Made by a program: the position numbers and the translations under genes | Notes under the pieces: generated by a model | Seen by the model: the letters and a program-made list of their open reading frames with translations, nothing else | What the model was told of the DNA's origin: nothing | Databases searched by the model: none | Part shown: positions 7,765 through 13,779 of the stretch, one piece after another | Layout of the letters: every line of letters begins with the position of its first letter | How positions within the stretch are numbered: the first letter of the stretch is position 1 | NCBI GenBank assembly: GCA_030706285.1 | Contig: JAUZOU010000038.1 | Coordinates: forward strand, 1 to 13,779 | DNA length: 13,779 nucleotides | Origin: Bacteroidota bacterium | GTDB taxonomy: Bacteria; Bacteroidota; Bacteroidia; Bacteroidales; UBA1402 | Direction: 5' to 3'

Positions 7765-10700
7765 TTAAAAACTAAAATTAACACCAGCCGAATAGGTGGC
7801 TATATTCGGGTAAGATGTTCCGTTACTGGTGTTCAGTTCCGGATCCCACAGGTTGAATTTGGAGAACGTCAACAGGTTGGCACCCATCATATAAACAGAG
7901 ACATTCTCTAACCCCATCTTTTTAAACCATACTTTGGGTAGGTTGTAAGAAACCTGCATGGTTTTCAGCCTTAGGAAATCAACATCTTTTACCCACCATG
8001 TACTTGGTTGAAAGTTATTGACATTATCAGCCTTGTCTGAGCCATACGCTAAACGAGGATAGAATACATTTTGGCTCGGATTGTCCACCGTCCAACGGTC
8101 ATATATATTGGAGAAAAGGTTTCCACCTCCTCCATCACCCTTGAAAGGATTGATGCTGCTTCCGCTGATAAGTCTGTCTGCACCGGATGTTCCCTGGAAC
8201 AAGAGTCCTAAAGACAATTGTTTATATTGCACGTTGAGGCCAAAACCATAGACCATATTCGGAACATCTCCATTCCCGATCCATCTTTCATCGTAAGAGT
8301 CAATGACATGATCACCATTCAAATCCTTGTATTTGATATCGCCTGCCTGCAATGTTCCAAATTGAGTAGGATACTGACTGATATTATCGATTTCTTCTTG
8401 TGTAAACAGCCCGTCTGCCACATAACCCCAGATGCCATTTACATTGGTACCTCTTTTATTCTTCCAACTGTACTTTTGCTCAGGTTGATCGCTTTCAACC
8501 CATTTATCCTTATTATAGGTCACATTGCCACGAACCGAAATCAGCCAGTCCTTTCCGATTGACTTATTGTACTCGACGGAAGCGTCAAAACCATGGTTGT
8601 CAACAACGCCGACATTTCCGTAAGGATCGGACATATAACCAAGAAAATCAGGAATAGACTGCGATCTTGCCAGCAGAATATCGGTACGGTGCTCCTTGAA
8701 TAAATCAAAAATAACGGACAGCTCATCCTTAAAAAGTTTGAAATCGATACCAAGGTCCTGCTTATGGGATGTTTCCCAACCAAGATCAACGGCATCGTTT
8801 ACAATTTGGACACCATCCGTTTTGGTTGTGGTACTTCCCAGCATATAGCCATAATCGGAATTATATTGACACTGGTCCAGATACATGAAGCGCCTGCCAG
8901 AAACATCGCTGTTTCCTATCGTACCATTTGTGTAACGAATTTTGAAAAAAGAAACGACGGGAGTTATAGGTTCCCAAAATTGTTCATTGGAAGCAACCCA
9001 GCCAAAACCGATGGCAGGGAACGTACCAAATCGCTTTTTAGGAGCAAAGTTTTCCGAACCGTTGTAACCGATGTTGAATTCGGTAAAGTAACGGTCATCC
9101 CATGAATACGTTGCACGTCCGGCTACTCCCATGACCCGGTATGGCAACGATTCTTCCAAAGTACCGGCAGGATAATTGGATTTGCTTTGTTGGTTGTACA
9201 ACAGCAAACCACCAACCCGGTGCTTGCCAAAAGCCCTGTCATAGGTAAAAGAGGCTTCCAGATAGGTTCTTTTATTTCCACTTGAAGCATCGTTATATTG
9301 TAAATCCGACGATCCGGTATAGGTCTGAGTCAAGATCGGATTGCCATCTGCATCATAAGGATTTGATCTGTCGGCAAAATAATAGGTTGATTCCCTTTTC
9401 GATTGGCTTAAACTTTCATACGAATAAACATCGTAGGCAAACATCGTAGAAAAATTCAAGCCCTTGGTCAACTTTGACAAGTCCTGCGTCAGACGGACAT
9501 TTGAATAGATCTGATTCTTTGTATCATCTTGAAAGCCCCTCATGGTCCCATCGGCGTAAGGATTTCGTGACCCGCCGTTTGGATTGATCCCAGGAACATA
9601 AGGAACGCCATTTATATAGAACATTTTAGGATAGTCTACCGGGCTGATATCCATACAGGCCTGATAAATATCCGAAGAAGAGATGGCAGGATAATTGCCT
9701 TCACCCAAATAGCCTTGCGCTCCAATATCAAGTTTAGTCGTTTCGGTAATTTTAAGATTCAGGTTGGTGGTAAAATTATAGCGGCTATAGTTCATTTTCG
9801 AATCGTAGTTTTCTACTTCATTCGTTTTCATTAAGCCGGTTTCGTTATAATAACTGATTGATGCATAATAGTTTGCATTCTGGCTACCCCCTCTTACATT
9901 GGCGTTTACCCTGCGATTGTAACCAAAGTCATTAAAAAGTTCATTCATCCAATTCACATTCGGGTATAAATAGGGATCAGCCTTGCTTTGTGTCTTTTGA
10001 ATATAGTCCTCCGAGTATTTCGCCGAAGCATTGTTATTACTCAATGCTTCATTGACTGCATTCATATAAACAATACCATCAGCGAGCTCCGATCGTTTGG
10101 TAAACCGGGTCAAACTTTCATAATAGTCAACACTGACTTTAGGCTTTCCAATCTTACCGGGTTTCGTTTTAATCAAGATAACCCCGTTTGCCCCTCTCAC
10201 ACCATAAACGGCTGTTGCAGAAGCATCCTTAAGGGTGGTCAGGGATTCAATATCTTCCGGATCAATATCATTGAAAGAGCGTTCGACACCATCGACCAAA
10301 ATCAAAGGAGAAGAAGCGTTTGGAGTCGAAATACCTCTGATCCAGATATCAGCGCCATCCTTACCCGGTTCGCCTGTACGCTGAACGGCAATGACGCCGG
10401 AAAGCCGGCCAGCTAAAACCGTCGACAAACTGGCAGAAGGTGTTTTTATATCCTGGACTTTTAAAGTAGACTGGGCACCGATGCTACTGATCTTTCGTTG
10501 CTGTCCGTAACCGACCACCACCATTTCATCCAACGATTTGACATCCTCCGTCAATAAAATATCATAGACATTCTTGCTTGCCTTTATCAGCTCTTTATAT
10601 GTCTGATAACCAACACAGGATACAACTATCGAAGAATTGGTATTAACAGACAGCACATAAATACCATCTGCATCCGTAATCGTACCATTAACGGCATTGC

Positions 10701-11130
10701 CTTCTTCAAAGATGGTGACTCCAGGAATGGCCGCTCCGTTTTCATCGGTGACGCGGCCGGTCACTCTTTTTTTTGCACCTTTTACATTAGGAGCCTGATT
10801 CTTGGGATTTTTATAAACACTAATGCTCTTGCCATCTATCCGGTATTTTAAATTTGTCGTTTTCAGAGCAGCATTAAGTGTTTCATTGATCGGTTTATTC
10901 TTTATGTTAAGCGTTACATAAATGTTCGAAATATCCGAATCGACATAAACCAATAAATAGTCACTCTGTTTCTCTATCGCATTAAAAAGTTGTTTTAACG
11001 TTCCATGATTCATATTGATGGTAAAACCAGAGGACTGAGCCATCAGCGAGGCCGGCACAAACAGGAGAACAAACAGTGCCATTATGATGCATTTGTTCAC
11101 TTTATGATCTGAATCTCTTATCATAAACAT
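7765..11130 (-). CDS. SusC/RagA-family TonB-dependent transporter with STN signalling domain
   Basis: A 1121-residue outer-membrane transporter importing the oligosaccharide with energy from TonB. Order of parts: signal peptide (1-31, ending SLMA), STN domain (about 36-107), carboxypeptidase-regulatory-like beta domain (about 122-195, VTGRVTDENGAAIPGVTI to SCVGYQTY), TonB-box region (SLDEMVVVGYG near 199-209), plug (about 214-325, with the SusC-type ILVDGVERSFNDIDPEDIES and KDASATAVYGVRGANGVI), then a 22-stranded barrel ending in the usual terminal Phe (AGVNFSF). The STN domain is present only in the subset of SusC proteins that signal to a FecR anti-sigma factor, which matches the sigma/anti-sigma pair encoded just upstream. 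ATGs at 11130 and 11124 are both possible starts; the long hydrophilic stretch before the hydrophobic core is slightly unusual. It is full length with no sign of damage. Confidence 0.97.
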   Translation of the reverse strand: MFMIRDSDHKVNKCIIMALFVLLFVPASLMAQSSGFTINMNHGTLKQLFNAIEKQSDYLLVYVDSDISNIYVTLNIKNKPINETLNAALKTTNLKYRIDGKSISVYKNPKNQAPNVKGAKKRVTGRVTDENGAAIPGVTIFEEGNAVNGTITDADGIYVLSVNTNSSIVVSCVGYQTYKELIKASKNVYDILLTEDVKSLDEMVVVGYGQQRKISSIGAQSTLKVQDIKTPSASLSTVLAGRLSGVIAVQRTGEPGKDGADIWIRGISTPNASSPLILVDGVERSFNDIDPEDIESLTTLKDASATAVYGVRGANGVILIKTKPGKIGKPKVSVDYYESLTRFTKRSELADGIVYMNAVNEALSNNNASAKYSEDYIQKTQSKADPYLYPNVNWMNELFNDFGYNRRVNANVRGGSQNANYYASISYYNETGLMKTNEVENYDSKMNYSRYNFTTNLNLKITETTKLDIGAQGYLGEGNYPAISSSDIYQACMDISPVDYPKMFYINGVPYVPGINPNGGSRNPYADGTMRGFQDDTKNQIYSNVRLTQDLSKLTKGLNFSTMFAYDVYSYESLSQSKRESTYYFADRSNPYDADGNPILTQTYTGSSDLQYNDASSGNKRTYLEASFTYDRAFGKHRVGGLLLYNQQSKSNYPAGTLEESLPYRVMGVAGRATYSWDDRYFTEFNIGYNGSENFAPKKRFGTFPAIGFGWVASNEQFWEPITPVVSFFKIRYTNGTIGNSDVSGRRFMYLDQCQYNSDYGYMLGSTTTKTDGVQIVNDAVDLGWETSHKQDLGIDFKLFKDELSVIFDLFKEHRTDILLARSQSIPDFLGYMSDPYGNVGVVDNHGFDASVEYNKSIGKDWLISVRGNVTYNKDKWVESDQPEQKYSWKNKRGTNVNGIWGYVADGLFTQEEIDNISQYPTQFGTLQAGDIKYKDLNGDHVIDSYDERWIGNGDVPNMVYGFGLNVQYKQLSLGLLFQGTSGADRLISGSSINPFKGDGGGGNLFSNIYDRWTVDNPSQNVFYPRLAYGSDKADNVNNFQPSTWWVKDVDFLRLKTMQVSYNLPKVWFKKMGLENVSVYMMGANLLTFSKFNLWDPELNTSNGTSYPNIATYSAGVNFSF

Positions 11131-11154
11131 TCGATTTATATTTAAGGTTTTGAT

Positions 11155-11295
11155 TTACTGGATATTATAGGTTCGTTTTCCCATCAGAGAAACAAGCCAT
11201 TGGACAAAAAGCTCATCTATGTTTTCATGGGATACTAGTTGTTTTGCCGATGTGACTATTGGCTCGGCTGCTTTATACAAGCATGCTCGTTTCAT
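11155..11295 (-). CDS. Possible 46-residue small protein between anti-sigma and SusC genes
   Basis: An ATG-initiated frame of 46 codons fills most of the 179 bp between the FecR and SusC genes. It starts 14 bp after the FecR stop and ends 24 bp before the SusC ATG, in the same direction. Upstream is AGG seven bases before the ATG (ACAGGTTGACTTATG), a better ribosome binding site than most genes here have. The peptide begins MKRACLYKAAEP, has a possible amphipathic stretch ENIDELFVQWLVSLMG and ends KRTYNIQ. There is no signal peptide or membrane span, and I do not recognise a family. A frame this long arises by chance fairly often (about one in ten for a given frame), and this interval should also hold any SusC promoter, so it may be non-coding. 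Confidence 0.3.
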   Translation of the reverse strand: MKRACLYKAAEPIVTSAKQLVSHENIDELFVQWLVSLMGKRTYNIQ

Positions 11296-11309
11296 AAGTC
11301 AACCTGTCA

Positions 11310-12302
11310 TTAATTATAGTCTATAAGAATGGTATCGTTATGCTCCATACTCCATTTGATCGGAACACTTCTCGAAATGATGGTTAGAATCTCGTTGAGT
11401 GATTGCTTCTCATGGAATGAACCGGAAATAATGGTATTGGCAAGTTCCTGATTTGTGATACATATTTTCTTACCATATATCGTTCCAATATCATTCAACA
11501 GGTATTGAAGCGATGCAGCATCATATCTGTACACATTTTTCATCCAAAGCAAGGCAAAAGAGGCATCAACACATTTCAGGCTGATCTCCTGATTTTTTTT
11601 ATTATAATAAAGTTCCTGATTAGGCCTCAACGTGACCTGATCATCATCTTCATGATCAATATTGAAACGAATGGCGCCTCTTATTAACGTCGTTCTTATA
11701 AAATCCTCCTGTCGATAAGCACGAATATTAAAGGCTGTTCCCAATACGGTAATCCGGCTTTTCCCCATCTCAACGACAAAAGGAGAAGCTGGGTTTCTAC
11801 GAACATCAAAGTAACCTTCGCCAACAAACTTGATATGCCTTTCCTTTTTATTATAATTCGATGTGTACTCCATCCGGCTGAATTTATTTAAAACAACCAT
11901 TGTCGAATCCGGCAAATAGAGTGTATCTCTTTGGTTTTGAGTGGAAAATGAATATTTTTCAAGTTGTGCAGGCATGAATAATTTACCGGCAATAACCAAA
12001 AGCAGGGCAATGGCAGCAGCCATTGATACAAATCCCCAAAGAAAATAAGGCTGTTTTTTGGGCTTATCGTGTTTTTCCTCATTCCTCAGCCTGTTATTTT
12101 TAAATCGCTCGAATGCCTCATCCACAGGCGTCTCACAAGTATAGTCAACCCTTGAATTCCAATACGATTTTAATTTGGCAAATTCAGACAAGTGGGCTGA
12201 ATCAGCCTTCAACCACTTATCAAACAGGTCCTTCTCTTCTTGTGTCGCCTTATTTGATAAAACTCTACTAATTAATTGATCTATATTGTTATTGTTTATC
12301 AT
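11310..12302 (-). CDS. FecR-family anti-sigma factor
   Basis: A 330-residue inner-membrane anti-sigma factor. Residues 1-86 are the cytoplasmic sigma-binding part, with the usual helical N-terminus (LISRVLSNKATQEEKDLFDK and a following SEFAKLKSYW). A single transmembrane helix lies at about 87-108 (FLWGFVSMAAAIALLLVIAG). The periplasmic FecR domain (about 118-215) shows LPDSTMVVLNKFSRMEY, GEGYFDVRRNP and VLGTAFNIRAY. The C-terminal DUF4974 part (about 255-326), related to STN, is where contact with the SusC STN domain is expected. It follows the sigma gene by 190 bp and precedes the SusC gene, the standard order for trans-envelope regulation of Bacteroidales host-glycan PULs. All regions are intact; the predicted partner is the transporter encoded next to it. 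Confidence 0.96.
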   Translation of the reverse strand: MINNNNIDQLISRVLSNKATQEEKDLFDKWLKADSAHLSEFAKLKSYWNSRVDYTCETPVDEAFERFKNNRLRNEEKHDKPKKQPYFLWGFVSMAAAIALLLVIAGKLFMPAQLEKYSFSTQNQRDTLYLPDSTMVVLNKFSRMEYTSNYNKKERHIKFVGEGYFDVRRNPASPFVVEMGKSRITVLGTAFNIRAYRQEDFIRTTLIRGAIRFNIDHEDDDQVTLRPNQELYYNKKNQEISLKCVDASFALLWMKNVYRYDAASLQYLLNDIGTIYGKKICITNQELANTIISGSFHEKQSLNEILTIISRSVPIKWSMEHNDTILIDYN

Positions 12303-12337
12303 TTTTAATAATCCTCATTCATTTACTTGTGCTATAG

Positions 12338-12366
12338 ATTAGACGTAGCAATTTTATTTATCCCTT
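12338..12366 (-). promoter_or_regulatory. Candidate ECF-type promoter of the anti-sigma gene
   Basis: On the minus strand AAGGG (12362-12366) is followed after 16 bases by CGTC (12342-12345) within CGTCTAAT, ending 35 bp before the FecR ATG. A CGTC-type -10 with 16-17 bp spacing is typical of ECF sigma promoters in general; which sigma uses it here is inferred. GTCTAAT recurs at a similar distance upstream of the sigma gene (13083-13089). Confidence 0.35.
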
Positions 12367-12433
12367 AGTGCAGAAACAGATTTTCTTCTTTTTTTTTCAG
12401 GATCGGCACGAAAAGTCATATCTATCTGATTCT

Positions 12434-12455
12434 ATTCAGCTTAAAGCAGCTGAAT
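12434..12455 (-). other. Nested inverted repeat between sigma and anti-sigma genes
   Basis: ATTCAGCT and AGCTGAAT make a perfect 8 bp stem with a 6-base loop. Outer arms CTATCT (12422-12427) and AGATAG (12463-12468) can extend the structure across internal loops. On the minus strand a run of ten T lies before, not after, the stem, so this is not a normal intrinsic terminator for the sigma gene. It could be an mRNA folding element in the anti-sigma leader or read-through control. Confidence 0.4.
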
Positions 12456-12492
12456 TCGCAATAGATAGCAAAAAAAAAACAGTGTAAACAAG

Positions 12493-13053
12493 TTAATTCG
12501 TAGAATTGATAACCTGCGTAAGTACTTTCATCGCCTTTGTGATATGAGCTTCCAGCGTTTTGACGGAGACATTCAAGATCTCTGCTGCCTCCTTATACTT
12601 CATCTGGTCTTCACGTATAAGCTTAAACGCCATTTTACATTGATTTGGAAGCGCATTAATGGCTTCATTCAATTGATCAATCAGCTCTTTTGATACCAGG
12701 TCATCTTCAGGCGTTGTCTCTGTTTTTAAATAAAGATCAAAAGGAAGGTCTTCCAGCCTGTCAAAATTCATCTTATGCTTTCTCTGATAGTCGATTGACA
12801 AATTTCTTGCCATTTTATACAGATAGGCATTCACATTTTTTATCTCGGGTAACGATTTTCTATTTTTCCATATGGTAAAAAAAACATCTGAAATAATTTC
12901 TTCCGATTCTTGTTCCGAATTCATGTATAGCTGAACAAAACGCATTAGCCGGTCAAAATACAAGCTGTATAATGATTCAAGAGCCGGTTCTGAATCTTCT
13001 TCAGCTATTGCCTTTAACAGAATACGACTATCTATATTGGAATAATTATTCAT
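12493..13053 (-). CDS. ECF-type RNA polymerase sigma-70 factor
   Basis: A 186-residue extracytoplasmic-function sigma factor that would direct RNA polymerase to PUL promoters when released by its FecR partner. Region 2 runs over about residues 22-90 and shows LYSLYFDRLMRFVQLY, SEEIISDVFFTIWKNR and NAYLYKMARNLSIDYQR. Region 4 spans about 125-178 with INALPNQCKMAFKLIRED and the helix-turn-helix KEAAEILNVSVKTLEAHITKAM. Regions 1.1, 1.2 and 3 of housekeeping sigma factors are missing, as expected. The ATG at 13053 is preferred; a GTG at 13074 would add seven residues (MVDPVFI) that precede the normal family N-terminus. Neither has a clear ribosome binding site, as is common in this phylum. The order sigma, anti-sigma, SusC indicates direct control of this locus. 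Confidence 0.97.
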   Translation of the reverse strand: MNNYSNIDSRILLKAIAEEDSEPALESLYSLYFDRLMRFVQLYMNSEQESEEIISDVFFTIWKNRKSLPEIKNVNAYLYKMARNLSIDYQRKHKMNFDRLEDLPFDLYLKTETTPEDDLVSKELIDQLNEAINALPNQCKMAFKLIREDQMKYKEAAEILNVSVKTLEAHITKAMKVLTQVINSTN

Positions 13054-13082
13054 AATAAAAACGGGGTCGACCACGGAATCAC

Positions 13083-13133
13083 ATTAGACAACGCACCATC
13101 TAACTAATTAGAATCTATATTTTCCCGTTGTCT
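13083..13133 (-). promoter_or_regulatory. GTCTAAT element and inverted repeat upstream of the sigma gene
   Basis: Perfect 8 bp arms AGACAACG (13086-13093) and CGTTGTCT (13126-13133) flank 32 bases that include the palindrome CTAATTAG (13104-13111). GTCTAAT (13083-13089, minus strand) overlaps one arm and lies 29 bp before the sigma ATG, as it does 35 bp before the anti-sigma ATG. It may be an operator or autoregulatory promoter element; this is inference. Confidence 0.3.
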
Positions 13134-13151
13134 GTAAGCTCGGCAGATTTC

Positions 13152-13181
13152 AATGAAGTGACTGGCAAATGAAGTGACTGG
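13152..13181. repeat. Two direct copies of a 14 bp sequence
   Basis: AATGAAGTGACTGG occurs at 13152-13165 and 13168-13181, a period of 16 bp, in the non-coding spacer upstream of the sigma gene. The copies are identical and separated by CA. A 16 bp period is not a whole number of helical turns. It may be a protein-binding repeat or a slippage product. Confidence 0.85.
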
Positions 13182-13214
13182 TATAGGCATATTAGAAAGA
13201 CAAAATCCAGGTTT

Positions 13215-13222
13215 CAAAGTTA
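13215..13222 (-). promoter_or_regulatory. Candidate -7 element for the sigma gene
   Basis: TAACTTTG on the minus strand fits TAnnTTTG, the Bacteroides housekeeping -7 consensus. No TTTG was found about 19-20 bp upstream. If used, it would give a leader of about 150 bases that contains the 14 bp direct repeat and the inverted repeat. Confidence 0.3.
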
Positions 13223-13296
13223 TATCGTTTTTCAATCATTTTTGCGGCTTATAAAAAACTTAATCAAAAAAAGGCATTTTAAACTATTGTATATAA

Positions 13297-13470
13297 ATCA
13301 GTTACATAATTTTTACATACAACGAATTGAATGGACATAAACAAGATCCGGCATTCATTCCTTTAGCCAAAGAACGGATTAGCAGTGATAATCGTGAAGT
13401 TAGGTCCAATACAAAATGAAAGATGGTTAACAATAATTTCCAATCCTTTCTAATTGAAAAACAGGTATAA
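13297..13470 (+). other. Low-stop spacer segment with a protein-like frame lacking a start
   Basis: Most of the 480 bp between the sigma gene and the GH125 gene holds no gene I can support. Within it, one plus-strand frame runs from 13297 to a TGA at 13417-13419 and continues in frame to a TAA at 13468-13470. The first part is 40 codons with no ATG, and includes NELNGHKQDPAFIPLAKER, of soluble-protein-like composition. The minus strand is also open over 13302-13517. It may be a decayed gene remnant, a repeated intergenic element or an RNA; none can be decided here. Confidence 0.35.
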
Positions 13471-13482
13471 CTGGTTATGCCT
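13457..13482 (-). terminator. Possible terminator of the GH125 gene
   Basis: On the minus strand AGGCATAAC and GTTATACCT pair with one mismatch (C against A), followed by GTTTTTC. The stem starts 51 bp after the GH125 stop codon. The loop is short, so a few inner pairs must open. A weak intrinsic terminator that would separate GH125 from the sigma gene. Confidence 0.35.
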
Positions 13483-13533
13483 TTCCGTTGCCAGGATATC
13501 CTGTCAGGACAATACATTGTGCACTTTTGATGA

Positions 13534-13779
13534 TTACAAACTATTCAACAAACCGATTTTTCCTTTATCAACCAAAGAAATAATCAATTCACCAAACAAG
13601 GTGTTTTGCCAGGCGAACCATGGACGAGTAAAATTGGACGGATCGTCTTTATGAAATGACTCGTGTATAAATCCCGTACCAGCTTCGCTGTCCATCAGCA
13701 TTTTCAGGCAAACTCGAATCTCTTCATCATTGGTGCTTGTCAACGCTTTCATCATGATACTCATCGGCCAAATCATGTC
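13534..13779 (-). CDS. GH125 exo-alpha-1,6-mannosidase, C-terminal fragment
   Basis: The last 81 residues of a glycoside hydrolase family 125 enzyme (formerly DUF1237); the gene continues beyond the right edge, and the ATG at 13776 is internal. The family-specific C-terminal run is plain: MIWPMSIMMKALTST, a helix with CLKMLMDSEAGTGF, then FIHESFHKDDP, FTRPWFAWQNTLFGELI and the ending GKIGLLNSL. GH125 enzymes are metal-independent inverting exo-mannosidases of the (alpha/alpha)6 fold that remove alpha-1,6-linked mannose from yeast mannan or N-glycans. The Glu of the HESFH motif is, from memory of the family, at or near the catalytic base. It lies upstream of the sigma gene on the same strand with a 480 bp gap, so it may have its own promoter. 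It is the best clue to the substrate of the locus. Confidence 0.93.
   Translation of the reverse strand, partial: DMIWPMSIMMKALTSTNDEEIRVCLKMLMDSEAGTGFIHESFHKDDPSNFTRPWFAWQNTLFGELIISLVDKGKIGLLNSL

Noticed and set aside
11164..11169. TATAAT on the minus strand before SusC
   Set aside because: Bacteroidales housekeeping promoters use TAnnTTTG rather than TATAAT, and no matching -35 is at normal spacing.
13302..13517. Minus-strand frame of 71 codons just after GH125
   Set aside because: Not called as a gene: the peptide has no recognisable domain or clear start signal and would contain the putative GH125 terminator. The low stop density is kept as a finding.

Overview
The window looks like chromosomal DNA of a member of the Bacteroidales (Bacteroides, Parabacteroides or a relative; genus not resolvable). 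Reasons: a canonical SusC/SusD pair, an ECF sigma factor with a FecR-type anti-sigma factor, a lipoprotein signal followed by acidic residues, few Shine-Dalgarno sequences, and a surface repeat protein with a C-terminal tail of the kind common in this order. It reads as most of one polysaccharide utilization locus (PUL), cut at both ends.

Layout, mostly on the minus strand and therefore read from right to left: the C-terminal end of a GH125 exo-alpha-mannosidase (13534-13779); a 480 bp spacer with a possible GH125 terminator, a curious low-stop segment, a 14 bp direct repeat and candidate sigma-gene promoter elements; an ECF sigma factor (12493-13053); a 190 bp spacer with a candidate ECF-type promoter; a FecR-like anti-sigma factor (11310-12302); a possible 46-codon small gene (11155-11295); a SusC-like TonB-dependent transporter with an N-terminal STN signalling domain (7765-11130); a SusD-like lipoprotein (5860-7752); two stem-loops; a large three-unit GLUG/Ig-like surface protein (2203-5718); a 15 bp perfect hairpin; an SGNH/GDSL esterase (1422-2102); and a CE1/PHB-depolymerase-like esterase (482-1369). 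The C-terminal end of a GH63-type glycosidase (2-355, plus strand) converges on the esterase.

Proposed working model: SusC/SusD capture and import an alpha-mannose-containing glycan. Substrate in the SusC STN domain signals through FecR to release the ECF sigma factor, which raises expression of the locus. GH125 removes alpha-1,6-mannose, the GH63-like enzyme removes an alpha-linked sugar (possibly glucose), and the two secreted esterases remove acyl decorations. The GLUG/Ig protein sits where surface glycan-binding lipoproteins are usual, but has no lipobox, so it may be displayed through its C-terminal tail. The glycan specificity is inferred from only two partial glycosidases.

The parts most deserving a second look are the GLUG protein as a non-lipoprotein PUL member, the pairing of two esterases with alpha-mannoside enzymes, the unannotated 46-codon frame between anti-sigma factor and SusC, the shared GTCTAAT element upstream of both regulator genes, and the 13297-13470 segment, which is open to translation on both strands but has no convincing gene. 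No RNA genes, insertion sequences or CRISPR arrays were seen.
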